Source of the DNA: Pseudomonas sp. BN102
Lineage (GTDB): Bacteria; Pseudomonadota; Gammaproteobacteria; Pseudomonadales; Pseudomonadaceae
Assembly: GCF_029871245.1 (NCBI RefSeq)
Contig: NZ_SSON01000077.1
Coordinates: forward strand, 362,204-426,203
Direction of reading: 5' to 3'
Length of the DNA: 64,000 nt
Shown here: positions 26,047-38,253 of the stretch, in pieces
How the letters are laid out: each line of letters starts with the position of its first letter
How positions within the stretch are numbered: the first letter of the stretch is position 1
The notes under the pieces: model-generated
Told to the model about the DNA's origin: nothing
Database searches by the model: none
What the model saw: only the letters and a program-made list of their open reading frames with translations
Program-made: the position numbers and the translations under genes

Positions 26047-27150
26047 TTACTCTCCAAGCTGGTCGGCCAGGGCGCGATAGTCTGTGGCCAGTGTGGCCTC
26101 CAGCACTTCGCGCGGAAATTCGGCGGTTACGGCGGCCTCCCCTATCCGGCGCAGAAGCACCAGACGCAATTGGCCATCGAGCACCTTCTTGTCTACGGCC
26201 ATGTGCTGGAGGAAATGTTCCGGCGTCATGTCCGTTGGCGGTACGACCGGCAAGCCGGCACTGCGCAGCAGACGGATCGCTGCGTCGCGCTCGTCGGTGG
26301 AAATCCAGCCCAGTCGGGCGGACATCTCCAGAGCCATGACGGTGCCCGCCGACACCGCCTCGCCATGCAGCCACACACCGTAACCCATCTGGGTCTCGAT
26401 GGCGTGGCCGAAGGTGTGACCCAGGTTGAGAATGGCGCGCAGCCCCGACTCGCGCTCGTCCACCCCGACCACTCGCGCCTTGGCGGCGCAGGAGCGCTCG
26501 ATGGCCTGGGTCAGGGCGTTGCCGTCGAGGGCTCGCAGGGCCGGCATCCGCTCGGCCAGCCAGGGCAGGAAGGGCTCGTCGCAGATCAAACCGTATTTGA
26601 TCACCTCGGCCAGCCCGGCAGACAGCTCGCGCTCGGGCAAGGTCTTCAGGCTATCGGTATCGATGATCACCGCCTTGGGCTGGTAGAAGGCACCGACCAT
26701 ATTCTTGCCCAGCGGATGGTTGATCCCGGTCTTGCCGCCGACCGAGGAGTCCACCTGGGACAACAGGGTGGTGGGCACCTGGATGAAGTCCACGCCGCGC
26801 TGGTAGCAGGCCGCGGCGAAGCCGGCCATATCGCCGATCACGCCGCCGCCGAGAGCGATGACGGTGGTACGCCGATCGTGGCGCGCACCCAGCAGCGCGT
26901 CGAAGATCAGCTGCAGGGTTTCCCAGTTCTTGTGGGCTTCACCGTCCGGCAGCACCACCGGCAGCACCGAGTAACCCTGGAGGGTCTGAGTCAGCTTCTG
27001 CAGGTAGAGGGGCGCCACGGTCTCGTTGGTGACAATGGCCACCTGACGGCCAGCGATGTGCGGGGTGAAAAGCTCGGGCTGCGACAGCAGGCCCGCACCT
27101 ATATGGATGGGATAGCTACGCTCGCCAAGATCGACCTGAAGTGTCCGCAT
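26047..27150 (-). CDS. aroB: 3-dehydroquinate synthase AroB
   Basis: AroB converts DAHP to 3-dehydroquinate using NAD+ and a divalent metal, the second step of the shikimate pathway. The 367-residue product has [10 protein letters not shown], the NAD-binding [19 protein letters not shown] (about 102-120) and the metal-ligand region [11 protein letters not shown] (about 267-277). Length matches the family. It lies 51 bp after aroK. Confidence 0.97.
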   Translation of the reverse strand: MRTLQVDLGERSYPIHIGAGLLSQPELFTPHIAGRQVAIVTNETVAPLYLQKLTQTLQGYSVLPVVLPDGEAHKNWETLQLIFDALLGARHDRRTTVIALGGGVIGDMAGFAAACYQRGVDFIQVPTTLLSQVDSSVGGKTGINHPLGKNMVGAFYQPKAVIIDTDSLKTLPERELSAGLAEVIKYGLICDEPFLPWLAERMPALRALDGNALTQAIERSCAAKARVVGVDERESGLRAILNLGHTFGHAIETQMGYGVWLHGEAVSAGTVMALEMSARLGWISTDERDAAIRLLRSAGLPVVPPTDMTPEHFLQHMAVDKKVLDGQLRLVLLRRIGEAAVTAEFPREVLEATLATDYRALADQLGE

Positions 27151-27201
27151 GGGGCCCCCGACATAAAAAGGGCTAAAGGATAGCGCAGATCGGCCTGCGC
27201 T

Positions 27202-27729
27202 TTAACGGGGAGGCAATTCCTGCAGGCGCGCGAGTATCTCATGCACCACGAGACGCGGCGGCCGCTCGTCAGTTTCGATGATGATGTCGGCAATCTCGCG
27301 GTAGAGCGGATCGCGAATCGCCATCAGGTCGCGCAGCACCTTGCCGGGGTCGGCGGCACGCAACAGCGGCCGATTCCGGTCCCGGGCAGTCCGTTCGATC
27401 TGCTGGTCCACCGAGGTGTGCAGGTAGACGACCCGGCCGCCGGAGCGCAAGGCCTGGCGGTTGGCCGGGCGCAACACCGCGCCGCCACCGGTCGCCAGGA
27501 CCACGCCATTCTGCTCGCAGAGCTCCTCGATCATCGCTTGTTCGCGATCACGAAAGCCCTGTTCCCCCTCGACGTCGAAGATCCACGGAATATCTGCCCC
27601 GGTACGCTGTTCGATTTCCTTATCGGAGTCCTTGAAGGGAAGACGCAGTTCTTTGGCAAGCAAACGCCCGATGGTGCTTTTCCCTGCTCCCATCGGGCCG
27701 ATCAAAATCAAGTTTTGCACTTCACTCAA
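27202..27729 (-). CDS. aroK: Shikimate kinase AroK
   Basis: A 175-residue kinase that phosphorylates shikimate at O3 with ATP. Walker A is [12 protein letters not shown] (about 11-22), the substrate-binding acidic motif is KDSDKEIE (about 34-41) and GGGAVLR binds shikimate. The ATG overlaps the pilQ stop, giving translational coupling to the pilus secretin gene. The pilMNOPQ-aroK-aroB order is a conserved gammaproteobacterial arrangement. Confidence 0.96.
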   Translation of the reverse strand: MSEVQNLILIGPMGAGKSTIGRLLAKELRLPFKDSDKEIEQRTGADIPWIFDVEGEQGFRDREQAMIEELCEQNGVVLATGGGAVLRPANRQALRSGGRVVYLHTSVDQQIERTARDRNRPLLRAADPGKVLRDLMAIRDPLYREIADIIIETDERPPRLVVHEILARLQELPPR

Positions 27730-29906
27730 TGACTCACAGCAATAGCCTGGCTGTTCATGATACGCGGAGTGAGGAAGACCAGCAGCTCGGATTTCTTGTC
27801 CTGAACCACATCGCGACGGAATATCCGACCAAGGAATGGCAGATCGCCCAGGAACGGCACCTTGTCCACGGCCTTGATCTGGGTGTTGGAGAACACGCCA
27901 CCGATAACGATGGTCTCGCCATCATTGACCAGCACCTTGGCGTTCACCTCGTTCTTGTTGATTGGAGGCACACCGTTCAGGGCATTGGCAAAGTCCGGCG
28001 CATCCTTCGTCACCTTGACCTCCATGATGATGCGGTTATCCGGAGTGATCTGCGGCGTTACCTCAAGCGACAGCGCAGCCTCTTTGAACGAGGTACTGGT
28101 GGCACCGCTGGAGCTCGCTTCCTGGTACGGGATCTCGGAACCCTTGAGGATCTTCGCAGTTTCCTTGTCAGCCGTAACCACCTTGGGTTGCGAGACGATC
28201 TCGCCATTGCCGGTCTTTTCCATCGCAGAAAGCTGCAGATCCAGGATAGCGTGATTGGAAATGAAGCCGATGCCGATGCCGGAAGTACTGTTAACCGCAC
28301 CCAGATCCACGAAGGGAGTCGGCGAGTCATCGTCGTTGGTCGGCAAGGTGCAATTGCCGGCAAATGGACCGCAATTTCCCGCGCCCTCGTCTTCAATACC
28401 AATGTTGCCGTCCTTGCCAAAACCGGCCCAATTGCCACTGGCGAAGGCACCACCCCAGCGGACGCCCAGCGCCTTGTCGTAGTCGACGTTGGCTTCGACG
28501 ATGCGCGCCTCGATCATCACCTGGCGAACCGGGATGTCCAGCTGGGTGACGATGCGGCGCAGTTCGTCCAGTTTGTCCTGGGTCTGGTAGGCGATGATGC
28601 TGTTGGTGCGGTCGTCCACCGTGATGGAGCCGCGTTCGTCGGTGCCGGCAGCGCTCGGATCGCCACTGGTGACCGACTGGAACAGCTTGGCGATATCCGA
28701 CGCTTTGGCGTAGTTCACCTGGATCAATTCACGACGCAGTGGCGCCAGTTCGGCGAGCTGCTTCTGCGACTCCAGTTCCTGGCGTTCACGGGCGGCGATT
28801 TCATCGGCCGGGGCGACCAGCAGCACGTTGCCTACCTTGCGCTTGTCCAGACCCTTGGTCTTCAGGACCAGATCCAGCGCCTGGTCCCAGGGCACGTTCT
28901 GCAGGCGCAGGGTGATGTTGCCCTGCACGGTATCGGATGCCACCAGGTTGAGGTCGGTGAAGTCGGCGATCAGCTGCAGCACTGAGCGCACATCGATATC
29001 CTGGAAGTTCAGCGAGAGTTTCTCGCCGGAATAGGCGAATCGATCGGCCTTGCGCTTCTCGACGTCATCCTGGCTCAGCGGCTTGATGCTGACGGTCAGC
29101 TTGTTGTCGGTCTGGTAGGCCAGGTAGTCGTAGAAGCCGGTCGGCTCGATGCTGATGCTCGCGTTGCTGCCGGAACCCGAAGCACTGACGAACTGCACTG
29201 GAGTAGCGAAGTCCTTCACGTCCAGGCGTACACGCAGCGGCTCGGGAAGCTGGGTCTTCGAGAAGTCCAGGCGGATCTTGCCGCCCTGCTCCTGGATATC
29301 CGGGCTGACGCTGGGGTCGGACAGGGTGATGACCACATTACCCTCGCCCTGTTCGCCGCGCTGGAAGTCGATGTTCTCGATGGCGCGACCGGCGCGGGCG
29401 TAGCTCTTGACCGGCTGCGCAGCGGCCAGGGGCGCGGCAACGGGCGCCGGCGCAGCGGCGGCGACTGGCCGGGCGGCAGGTGCCGAAGCGGAGTCGCCCA
29501 CCAGCACATAGAGGTTGTTGCCATCCACGCGCGTGCTGTACGGCACCAGGGTCGACAGGTTGATGATCAGGCGGGTGCGGTCCTTGGCCTCAACCACGGT
29601 CACGCTACGGGCGTTACCCACGCCCAGTTCACGATTCTTGGTGCCGAGCTTGTTGGACACGCCCGGCAGGTCCAGGGCGATACGCGCGGGTTGCTCGATG
29701 GTGTAGCCACGCGGCGCGACCACCGGCTCGTCAAAGCCCAGCTTGAGTTCAACCCTGTCGCCCGGAAGGGCCGCAACATCCAAGGCCTGCAGGTTCGCGG
29801 CCAGCAGCGCTGGCGACAGCAGGGCGGCCAATAGCGTGATACCAAGGCGCGATAGCGAGCTTTTCATCATCTGGTTCCGTTGTGCAGACCGGTAGTTATT
29901 TTTCAT
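27726..29906 (-). CDS. pilQ: Type IV pilus secretin PilQ
   Basis: PilQ forms the outer-membrane ring through which the pilus passes. The protein has a signal peptide ([18 protein letters not shown]), two AMIN domains that bind peptidoglycan (about 35-130 and 170-270), N0/N1 secretin domains with [17 protein letters not shown] (about 300), and the C-terminal secretin barrel with [11 protein letters not shown] and the [15 protein letters not shown] signature. Starting at 29906 gives 726 residues. An in-frame ATG pair at 29867-29870 would give about 714, matching the P. aeruginosa length, and begins right at the signal peptide, so the start is uncertain. Confidence 0.95.
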   Translation of the reverse strand: MKNNYRSAQRNQMMKSSLSRLGITLLAALLSPALLAANLQALDVAALPGDRVELKLGFDEPVVAPRGYTIEQPARIALDLPGVSNKLGTKNRELGVGNARSVTVVEAKDRTRLIINLSTLVPYSTRVDGNNLYVLVGDSASAPAARPVAAAAPAPVAAPLAAAQPVKSYARAGRAIENIDFQRGEQGEGNVVITLSDPSVSPDIQEQGGKIRLDFSKTQLPEPLRVRLDVKDFATPVQFVSASGSGSNASISIEPTGFYDYLAYQTDNKLTVSIKPLSQDDVEKRKADRFAYSGEKLSLNFQDIDVRSVLQLIADFTDLNLVASDTVQGNITLRLQNVPWDQALDLVLKTKGLDKRKVGNVLLVAPADEIAARERQELESQKQLAELAPLRRELIQVNYAKASDIAKLFQSVTSGDPSAAGTDERGSITVDDRTNSIIAYQTQDKLDELRRIVTQLDIPVRQVMIEARIVEANVDYDKALGVRWGGAFASGNWAGFGKDGNIGIEDEGAGNCGPFAGNCTLPTNDDDSPTPFVDLGAVNSTSGIGIGFISNHAILDLQLSAMEKTGNGEIVSQPKVVTADKETAKILKGSEIPYQEASSSGATSTSFKEAALSLEVTPQITPDNRIIMEVKVTKDAPDFANALNGVPPINKNEVNAKVLVNDGETIVIGGVFSNTQIKAVDKVPFLGDLPFLGRIFRRDVVQDKKSELLVFLTPRIMNSQAIAVSH

Positions 29907-29921
29907 CGGGTGACCTCGCCC

Positions 29922-30455
29922 TCAAGAGCGCTCCCTGAGCGCGAGACTTCGCGGACGCTCCAGCCATCCGCCTTCCCCATCCGGGACTATCTCGACCACA
30001 TCGACCTTGGCTTCGTCGATTCCGACTATGCGGCCGTGGTTGCGCCCCAGGTAATCCCCCACCTTGACCCTGTGCACCCCTCCAGCGCCGCTGATCAAGG
30101 CAAAGGTCCCCGAACCGTTGGCCAGGGTGCCCACCATCTCGAAGGATTCGATGTTGAAGCCCTCGAGGAACTGCTTGACCCGCGTTTCGTCCGGATGGAT
30201 GTCCTTGGAACCCTTCTGCTGCTTGGCCAGATCGATCTTGACCGGCGGCTGGAAAGGGCTGCGCAATGCCGCAGCACTGTAGGTGAAGGCCTCATAGGGC
30301 TGGAATTTCGGCAAGGGCTCGATGGAACCCTTCGGACGGGCTCGAACCTCGTCCATATAGCTCTGCAAGTCACTGAAATCGCCACCGACGCCGCAGCCGG
30401 AGAGGCCGGCCAGCACCAGGGCACAGAACGCAAGGCGGGCGCGGGCACTACTCAT
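29922..30455 (-). CDS. pilP: Type IV pilus alignment lipoprotein PilP
   Basis: A 177-residue inner-membrane lipoprotein with the lipobox LSGC (Cys21). The C-terminal beta domain contains VGDYLGRNHGRIVGID. PilP binds the PilNO heterodimer and links it to the periplasmic domains of PilQ. Its start overlaps the pilO stop by four bases. Confidence 0.95.
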   Translation of the reverse strand: MSSARARLAFCALVLAGLSGCGVGGDFSDLQSYMDEVRARPKGSIEPLPKFQPYEAFTYSAAALRSPFQPPVKIDLAKQQKGSKDIHPDETRVKQFLEGFNIESFEMVGTLANGSGTFALISGAGGVHRVKVGDYLGRNHGRIVGIDEAKVDVVEIVPDGEGGWLERPRSLALRERS

Positions 30456-31075
30456 TTCTGCAGCCCCTTGTCGTTGTAGCGATAGGTCTTGGCAAGGATC
30501 GACATGCGCAGCTTGGATCCACTGTCCTCGGCAAGCGGCTTGATCTCGAAATCATGCAGGGTCACGATGCGCGGCAGGCTGGCGACGCCACTGACGAAGG
30601 TGGCCAGGTCGTGATACCCGCCCACTACCGAAATCTGGATCGGCAGCTCGATATAGAACTGTTGGGCGACCTCCGGCAGCAGCTTGATCTCTTCGAACTC
30701 AAGACCACTGCCCAGGCCTGTGCGGGTGATGTCTTCCAGCAGGCCCGGCACCTCGGTGTCGCTGGGGAGCTGGCGCAGCAAGGCGCCGAAGGAAGTTTCC
30801 ATCTCCTTCATCTGCTCCTTGTAGGCTTCCAGGTTGGCGGCCTGGAAGGCCTTGCTAGCGAACTGCTCCTTAAGGGTGACCTCTTCCGCGCGCTTGGAAT
30901 CCAGCTGCGCCTGAAGGTCCTTCAGGTGGAAGTTGTAGCCGAGCACCAGGACCAGTATCAGCAGCAGAATGCAGGTGATGACCTTGACCGCGATAGGCCA
31001 GGAGCCCAGGTTGTTGACGTCGAGATCGGCCAGGTCGATCTTGCGCAGACTGTCTAGGGAGTCGGACAGGCTCAT
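30452..31075 (-). CDS. pilO: Type IV pilus alignment protein PilO
   Basis: A 207-residue bitopic protein with one membrane helix (about 28-48, VKVITCILLLILVLVLGYNF), a coiled coil (about 55-95) and a ferredoxin-like periplasmic domain. It pairs with PilN. The start MSLSDSLDSLRKIDL gives exactly the P. aeruginosa PilO length as I recall it, and overlaps the pilN stop by four bases; the longer open frame upstream is the pilN coding region read in another frame. Confidence 0.95.
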   Translation of the reverse strand: MSLSDSLDSLRKIDLADLDVNNLGSWPIAVKVITCILLLILVLVLGYNFHLKDLQAQLDSKRAEEVTLKEQFASKAFQAANLEAYKEQMKEMETSFGALLRQLPSDTEVPGLLEDITRTGLGSGLEFEEIKLLPEVAQQFYIELPIQISVVGGYHDLATFVSGVASLPRIVTLHDFEIKPLAEDSGSKLRMSILAKTYRYNDKGLQK

Positions 31076-31686
31076 TTCACCGCTCCTTTGTTGGCAACCC
31101 CTTGATTTGCAGCACCCTGGTTGCCTGTCTCTCCTTCGGCACCGGGCTGGGTTTGCTGGACCGTCAACCTGAAGACGTTGGCCTGATCGACCGCTCCCGC
31201 TGTGACGGCCTTGACCTCGGTAAGGTTGGGCGAAGCCAACCACTCCGACGCGTCCAGGTTGCGCATCAGGTTGGAAACCCGGTTGTTCGACTCGGCCGCA
31301 CCGACAATGGCAATTTCTTTACCGGCCATCTTCAGGCCCGTGAAGAACACGCCGTCCGGCAGCGTCCGCACCAGCTGGTCGAATACTCGACCGATGATCG
31401 GACGATTGCCCTGCAGGTCCTGGATGATCTTCATCCGCTCCAGCAACTGCTGGCGACGGGTCTTCAGCTCGCTGATCTCCTTGATCCTGGCATCCAGGAC
31501 GGCGATCTCCTTGCGCACGAAGTCGTTGCGCGCCTGCTGGTTCTCGATGGCATTGTTCAGGTACTGGTCGCCCAGGAAAACCGCAGCGGCACCCAGCGCC
31601 AGCACAGCCCCCATGGCCACCAGGAAGCGCTGCTTGCGCTCCTCGCGCAGCTGCTCGCGCCAAGGTAATAGGTTGATGCGTGCCAT
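31072..31686 (-). CDS. pilN: Type IV pilus alignment protein PilN
   Basis: A 204-residue protein beginning MARINLLPWREQLREERKQ, the conserved N-terminal peptide that inserts into the groove of PilM. A membrane helix (about 20-42), a coiled coil and a periplasmic ferredoxin-like domain follow. The last 30 residues are rich in Gly, Ala, Asn and Gln (QGAANQGVANKGAVK), an extension whose exact length varies. It lies 1 bp downstream of pilM. Confidence 0.95.
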   Translation of the reverse strand: MARINLLPWREQLREERKQRFLVAMGAVLALGAAAVFLGDQYLNNAIENQQARNDFVRKEIAVLDARIKEISELKTRRQQLLERMKIIQDLQGNRPIIGRVFDQLVRTLPDGVFFTGLKMAGKEIAIVGAAESNNRVSNLMRNLDASEWLASPNLTEVKAVTAGAVDQANVFRLTVQQTQPGAEGETGNQGAANQGVANKGAVK

Positions 31687-31687
31687 A

Positions 31688-32936
<1,249 letters not shown>

Positions 32937-35372
32937 ATGCGCCTGCTGAAGTTCTTCTGGTGGTCCTTCGTCGCCGTTTTCTGTGGTCTGTTGCTCAGTT
33001 TCAGCGGCGCCTTCCTCTATCTTAGCCCCAGCCTTCCGTCCGTCGACTCGCTGCGGAGAATCCAGCTGCAGATCCCCCTCAGGGTCTACAGCAACGACGG
33101 CAAACTGATTGCTGAATTCGGCGAAATGCGTCGATCCCCCGTGCGCTTCGCTGATATCCCGCCGGATTTCATCCAGGCCCTGCTGGCCGCCGAGGACGAC
33201 AATTTCGCGAACCATTATGGCGTCGACCTCACCAGCCTGATGCGCGCTGCCACTCAATTATTGAAGACCGGCCACATCCAGACGGGCGGCAGCACCATCA
33301 CCATGCAGGTGGCGAAGAACTACTTCCTCACCAGCGAAAGAAGTTTCTCACGCAAGATCAATGAAATATTGCTGGCCTTGCAAATTGAACGAGAACTCAG
33401 CAAAGACGAGATTCTTGAACTTTATGTGAACAAGATCTACCTGGGTAACCGCGCTTACGGTATAGAGGCCGCCGCGCAGGTCTATTACGGCAAGTCCATC
33501 CGCGAACTCAGCCTGGCGCAAATGGCCATGATCGCCGGCCTGCCCAAGGCCCCGTCGCGCTTCAATCCGCTGGTCAATCCGACCCGCAGCAAGGAACGTC
33601 GTGACTGGATCCTCGGCCGCATGTACAAGCTCGGCCGCATCGATGAGGCACGCTTCCAGCAGGCCATCAACGAGCCGATCGACGCCAGCTACCACGTCCC
33701 CACTCCAGAACTGGCCGCCCCCTACATCGCCGAGATGGCGCGCGCCGAAATGGTCGGCCGCTATGGCAGCGACGCCTACACCGAAGGCTTCCGCGTGATC
33801 ACCACCGTACCCAGCAATCTGCAGGAAGTCGCCAACAGCGCCCTGCGCGAAGGCCTGCTGGAATACGACCAGCGCCACGGCTACCGCGGCCCGGAAACCC
33901 GTCTCCCCGGCATGACCCGGGAGACCTGGCTGCAGGAACTGGTCAAGCAGAAAGCCCTTGGCGGCCTGGAGCCGGCCATCGTCACCCAGGTGGAGAAAAG
34001 CGGCATCCTCGTCCTCACCCGCAGCGGCCAGGAAGAAGCGGTAGGCTGGGACAGCATGAAATGGGCCCGCCCCTTCCTCAACACCAACAGCCTGGGGCCG
34101 CGCCCGCAGCGACCGGCCGACGTCGCCCAGATCGGCGATATGGTTCGCGTGCAGCGCCAGGCCGATGGCAGCTTGCACTTCGTCCAGCTGCCGGCAGCGC
34201 AGAGCGCCCTGGTTTCCCTGGACCCGAACGACGGCGCCATCCGCTCCCTGGTCGGCGGCTTCTCCTTCGAGCAAAGCAATTACAACCGCGCCGCCCAGGC
34301 CAAGCGCCAGCCGGGCTCCAGCTTCAAGCCCTTCCTCTATAGCGCGGCGCTGGACAACGGCTTCACCGCCGCCAGCCTGGTCAACGACGCCCCCATCGTC
34401 TTCCATGAAGCCGGCATGGAGGAAGCCTGGAGGCCGAAGAACGACAACAACACCTTCCTCGGCCCGATCCGCCTGCGCGAAGCCCTGTACAAGTCGCGCA
34501 ACCTGGTATCGATCCGCGTGCTTCAGGCCATCGGCATCGACTACGCGCTGAACTACGTCAGTCGCTTCGGCTTCAGCAAGGACGACCTACCGCGGAACCT
34601 GTCCCTGGCCCTGGGCACCGCCAACCTCACCCCTCTCGAGATCGCCGGCGGCTGGAGCACCTTCGCCAATGGTGGTTACAAGGTGCAGCCGTACCTGATC
34701 GAACGCATCGAGAGCCGCGACGGCAAGACCCTGTTCGTCGCCAACCCGCCGCGAGTCCCCCAGGGCGAGGTCCAGCCCAACGACGTGGCGCAGACCGCCG
34801 CCGCGCCGGACACCCTGCTCGCTTCGACCGACACCTCAGCGCCGCAAGCCCAGGCACCCGCCGTCGCCGAGCGCATCGTCGACCCGCGCACCACCTACAT
34901 CCTCAACAGCATGCTGCAGGATGTGATCAAACGCGGCACCGGTCGCCGCGCCCTGTCCATGGGCCGCGCCGACATCGCCGGCAAGACCGGGACCACCAAC
35001 GAATCCAAGGACAGCTGGTTCTCCGGCTACAACGCCGACTACGTTACCACCGTCTGGGTCGGCTTCGACCAGCCGGAAAGCCTGGGCCGCCACGAGTACG
35101 GCGGCACGGTGGCCCTGCCGATCTGGATGAACTACATGAGCGCCGCCCTCAAGGACAAGCCGGCCCATGCCCAGCCGGAGCCCGCCGGCCTACTGACCCT
35201 GCGCATCGACCCGCTCAGCGGCCGCGCCGCCAGTCCGGGCGCACCGGACGCGTTCTTCGAGCTGTTCAAGAGTGAAGACACGCCACCCCCCATGAGCGAA
35301 CTGGAGCCCGGCCTGGCCATCCCTGGCAGCCCGCTGCCGGCGGACGAGGCGGCGCCCATCGACCTGTTCTGA
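32937..35372 (+). CDS. ponA: Bifunctional penicillin-binding protein 1A PonA (MrcA)
   Basis: A class A PBP of 811 residues that polymerises and cross-links peptidoglycan. It has an N-terminal membrane anchor (about 3-27). The glycosyltransferase domain has its catalytic Glu in AEDDNFANHYG at residue 86, plus GGSTITMQVAKN. An OB-like insert follows. The transpeptidase domain carries Ser461 of SSFK, SRN near residue 523 and KTGT from residue 683. It ends with APIDLF. The ATG at 32937 begins MRLLKFFWWS, as in the P. aeruginosa protein; the longer frame upstream runs through promoter DNA. Confidence 0.96.
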   Translation: MRLLKFFWWSFVAVFCGLLLSFSGAFLYLSPSLPSVDSLRRIQLQIPLRVYSNDGKLIAEFGEMRRSPVRFADIPPDFIQALLAAEDDNFANHYGVDLTSLMRAATQLLKTGHIQTGGSTITMQVAKNYFLTSERSFSRKINEILLALQIERELSKDEILELYVNKIYLGNRAYGIEAAAQVYYGKSIRELSLAQMAMIAGLPKAPSRFNPLVNPTRSKERRDWILGRMYKLGRIDEARFQQAINEPIDASYHVPTPELAAPYIAEMARAEMVGRYGSDAYTEGFRVITTVPSNLQEVANSALREGLLEYDQRHGYRGPETRLPGMTRETWLQELVKQKALGGLEPAIVTQVEKSGILVLTRSGQEEAVGWDSMKWARPFLNTNSLGPRPQRPADVAQIGDMVRVQRQADGSLHFVQLPAAQSALVSLDPNDGAIRSLVGGFSFEQSNYNRAAQAKRQPGSSFKPFLYSAALDNGFTAASLVNDAPIVFHEAGMEEAWRPKNDNNTFLGPIRLREALYKSRNLVSIRVLQAIGIDYALNYVSRFGFSKDDLPRNLSLALGTANLTPLEIAGGWSTFANGGYKVQPYLIERIESRDGKTLFVANPPRVPQGEVQPNDVAQTAAAPDTLLASTDTSAPQAQAPAVAERIVDPRTTYILNSMLQDVIKRGTGRRALSMGRADIAGKTGTTNESKDSWFSGYNADYVTTVWVGFDQPESLGRHEYGGTVALPIWMNYMSAALKDKPAHAQPEPAGLLTLRIDPLSGRAASPGAPDAFFELFKSEDTPPPMSELEPGLAIPGSPLPADEAAPIDLF

Positions 35373-35383
35373 CGCAACAGACG

Positions 35384-35423
35384 CCCAATAAAAAGCCCCG
35401 CGATTGCGGGGCTTTTTATTGGG
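35384..35423. terminator. Bidirectional rho-independent terminator between ponA and maeB
   Basis: An 18-bp perfect inverted repeat (CCCAATAAAAAGCCCCGC and its complement) with a GATT loop. A-tract and T-tract lie in the arms, so transcripts from both strands end in a GC stem plus a run of U. It serves the convergent ponA and maeB genes. Confidence 0.95.
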
Positions 35424-35430
35424 ACTCGAC

Positions 35431-36699
35431 TTAGCCGTTGAACACGTCATCCACCGAGTTCAGCGGGTAGTTCTTCGGATAGGGCAGGGTCGCCACGCCG
35501 GACTCGATGGCGGCCTTGGCCACGGCATCGGACACGACGGTGATCAGGCGCTTGTCCATGGGCTTCGGAATGATGTACTCACGACCGAATTCCAGGGAAG
35601 CCACACCGTAGGCGTCGCAGACATCCTTCGGCACCGGCAGCTTGGCCAGTTCGCGCAGGGCGTTGGCGGCGGCGATCTTCATCTCTTCGTTGATACGGGT
35701 GGCGCGCACGTCCAGCGCGCCACGGAAGATGAAGGGGAAGCCCAGCACGTTGTTGACCTGGTTCGGGTAGTCGGAGCGACCGGTGGCCATGATCACGTCG
35801 TTGCGGGTCTCGTGAGCCAGTTCCGGCTTGATTTCCGGGTCCGGATTAGAGCACGCGAAGACGATGGGGTTGGGCGCCATGCGCTTCAGGTCTTCCGGGC
35901 TCAGCAGGTTGGCGCCGGACAGGCCAACGAATACGTCAGCGTCGTCCAGGGCTTCGGACAGGGTGCGCTTGTCGGTCTCGTGAGCGAATACCGCCTTGTA
36001 CTGGTTCAGGTCGTCACGGCCGGCATGGATCACGCCCTTGCGGTCGATCATGAAGATGTTCTCGACCTTGGCACCCATGCTCACCAGCAGCTTCATGCAG
36101 GAGATGGCGGCGGCGCCGGCGCCCAGGCAGACGATCCTGGCTTCGCCCAGGCTCTTGCCGGCGATTTCCAGGGCGTTGAGCATGCCGGCGGCAGTCACGA
36201 TCGCGGTGCCGTGCTGGTCATCGTGGAACACCGGGATGTCGCACTGCTCGATCAGCGTGCGCTCGATCTCGAAGCACTCGGGCGCCTTGATGTCTTCGAG
36301 GTTGATGCCGCCGAAGGTGATGGAGATGCGCTTGACGGTGTCGATGAAGGCCTGCGGGCTCTCAGCGTCCACTTCGATGTCGAACACGTCGATACCAGCG
36401 AAACGCTTGAAGAGAACACCCTTGCCTTCCATCACCGGCTTGGAGGCCAGCGGGCCGAGGTTGCCCAGACCGAGGATTGCCGTGCCGTCGGAAATTACCG
36501 CTACCAGATTACCCTTGCCGGTGTACTTGAAGGCCAACTCGGGATCACGCGCGATTTCGCGTACCGGCTCGGCGACGCCCGGGCTGTAGGCCAGCGACAG
36601 ATCACGTGCGGTGGCGGTCGGCTTGGTCAGCTCGACGCTGAGTTTCCCGGGGCGGGGTTGGGCATGGTATTCGAGAGCGGCCGTTTTCAGATCAGACAT
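35431..36699 (-). CDS. maeB: Malic enzyme, short form (NADP-type, MaeB-like)
   Basis: Oxidative decarboxylation of malate to pyruvate with NAD(P)H formation. The 422-residue protein has the malic N-terminal domain with [15 protein letters not shown] (about 35-49), the metal-binding DDQHGTAIV (about 160-168) and the Rossmann motif [11 protein letters not shown]. It lacks the C-terminal phosphotransacetylase-like domain of the E. coli MaeB, as do several Pseudomonas enzymes. Cofactor preference is by family. It is a single gene ending at the shared terminator. Confidence 0.93.
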   Translation of the reverse strand: MSDLKTAALEYHAQPRPGKLSVELTKPTATARDLSLAYSPGVAEPVREIARDPELAFKYTGKGNLVAVISDGTAILGLGNLGPLASKPVMEGKGVLFKRFAGIDVFDIEVDAESPQAFIDTVKRISITFGGINLEDIKAPECFEIERTLIEQCDIPVFHDDQHGTAIVTAAGMLNALEIAGKSLGEARIVCLGAGAAAISCMKLLVSMGAKVENIFMIDRKGVIHAGRDDLNQYKAVFAHETDKRTLSEALDDADVFVGLSGANLLSPEDLKRMAPNPIVFACSNPDPEIKPELAHETRNDVIMATGRSDYPNQVNNVLGFPFIFRGALDVRATRINEEMKIAAANALRELAKLPVPKDVCDAYGVASLEFGREYIIPKPMDKRLITVVSDAVAKAAIESGVATLPYPKNYPLNSVDDVFNG

Positions 36700-36798
36700 T
36701 TTGGCATTTCCGCTTTTGCTTGTGACAGACGTGACGGGCGAGCATACGCAAGATGTCGGGGGCTAACAAGACCGTTCAGTCACCCCGCGTCAACCCCT

Positions 36799-38253
36799 CT
36801 AGCGTACGACTTTAAGCCAATCCCCCGGCTTCGGCTCGTCGATTGGATACAAATTATTCAGTAATCGAATACGATTTTCCACATCAGCTTTCGACCCCGG
36901 CAACTTGCTGTCCCGGGCCAGGCTGGCGATGCTCTGCCCGGCCTTTACCTGAGTCAGGTGCAGGCGCAGTGGCTGGGCCAGTGCCAGCTCTTCCTTCTTC
37001 AGCGGGCGGAAGCTCCTGATCACCGCGAGGAAGTTGCCATCCTGCGTTTCCAGGGACGCTCGGTTGCGAATAGCGCCGACGAAGAGATAAGCCTTATCGT
37101 CCTTATAGATCACCGCCACGCGACGCGCCGGGTTACCCGGAAGGACGGCGGTGGCGCCTTGCAGGCCGGCCTGTTGCAGCGGCTCCTCCACGGCCAGGCG
37201 CTGGCCGCCCGCCTTCTGCCTCAGGTAGTCCGCAGGGGCCGCGCTCGGCTTGCGCCCATCCATGGACATGGCGATGAAGGCCATCTTGTCGGCGCTGTGG
37301 GTGATCACTGCATCGGGGCGGTTGACCAGGCCCCAGCCCTCCGGGAAGTGCAGGGTGAAATCGAGCCCCGCGTGATAGAAATCCTGACCACGGCGCACGC
37401 CGGTTTCCGCCGAGTCGCCGAACGGCAGTCCCGCCAGATGCTCGAGGAAGACCTCGCGGTTGACCACCTGGCTGCCGCCGGCAAGGGCCTTGGCCGGTCC
37501 GACCACCTGCTGCAGGCGGGTGTCGTTGTCCGGGTGGGTATCGAACACGCCGTGATAGCCGGAAGGCGGCGCCGGCTGCCCCTTGAGCCGGGCCTGGTCG
37601 CGAGCGAAGTCCTCCTGGTTCTTCAGCACCTTGACCACCTCGATCATCGCCTGCGGGTCATAGCCACTGCGCGCCAGGTACTGGGCGCCCAGGCCATCGG
37701 CCTCCAGCTCCATGTCGCGGCCATAGCCGCGCACGAAGGCGGTACCTACCACATTGGTCAGGTCGCTGGCGGCGCCGACGCCGGTGCCGATGGCGACCGC
37801 CTGACCGAGGACGTTCCACGCAGTGGACTGGCTCTGCTGCTGCACGCTGTGACGTGCCGTGACATGCCCCACCTCATGCGCCAGCACCGCCGCCAGCTCG
37901 GCTTCAGAGTTGAGATAGGCGAGAAGGCCGCGATGGATATAGATGTAGCCGCCCGGCAGGGCGAAGGCATTGATGTCCGGCGAGTCGACCACCGTGAAGT
38001 GGTAGGTGAGGTTGCTGCGATGGCTATGCACGGCGACCCGTTGCCCCACCTGCTGGACATAGGCCTGGAGCTTTTCATCGGCGTAGCGCGGATTTTCCTT
38101 GGCGATTTCCTGGTTATAGCGGCGGCCCAGGTCGAGCTCCTGCTGCTCGCTCATCATCACGAAATTGGTGCGCCCGGTGGCCGGGTTGACCGCGCAACCG
38201 GCCAACAGGGAGGAAGCCAGCAGCAGCGCCAGACTGAGCGCGGGCCATTTCAT
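36799..38253 (-). CDS. M48 family metalloprotease lipoprotein (BepA/LoiP-like)
   Basis: A 484-residue periplasmic lipoprotein with signal peptide and lipobox LLAGC (Cys19). The zinc-protease motif HEVGH begins at residue 126, and the third ligand is expected in the region MELEADGLGAQYL (ExxxD). A second alpha/beta domain follows, and a short C-terminal region resembling LysM (VKAGQSIASLARDSKLP to GDWLKVVR). Family members degrade or assist misfolded outer-membrane proteins. Its start overlaps the nuclease stop by four bases, so the two are translationally coupled. Confidence 0.87.
   Translation of the reverse strand: MKWPALSLALLLASSLLAGCAVNPATGRTNFVMMSEQQELDLGRRYNQEIAKENPRYADEKLQAYVQQVGQRVAVHSHRSNLTYHFTVVDSPDINAFALPGGYIYIHRGLLAYLNSEAELAAVLAHEVGHVTARHSVQQQSQSTAWNVLGQAVAIGTGVGAASDLTNVVGTAFVRGYGRDMELEADGLGAQYLARSGYDPQAMIEVVKVLKNQEDFARDQARLKGQPAPPSGYHGVFDTHPDNDTRLQQVVGPAKALAGGSQVVNREVFLEHLAGLPFGDSAETGVRRGQDFYHAGLDFTLHFPEGWGLVNRPDAVITHSADKMAFIAMSMDGRKPSAAPADYLRQKAGGQRLAVEEPLQQAGLQGATAVLPGNPARRVAVIYKDDKAYLFVGAIRNRASLETQDGNFLAVIRSFRPLKKEELALAQPLRLHLTQVKAGQSIASLARDSKLPGSKADVENRIRLLNNLYPIDEPKPGDWLKVVR

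Noticed and set aside
35431-36699. Malic enzyme truncated because it lacks the phosphotransacetylase domain
   Set aside because: A 422-residue short form is a common complete type, and the gene ends in frame at a shared terminator with no remnant downstream.
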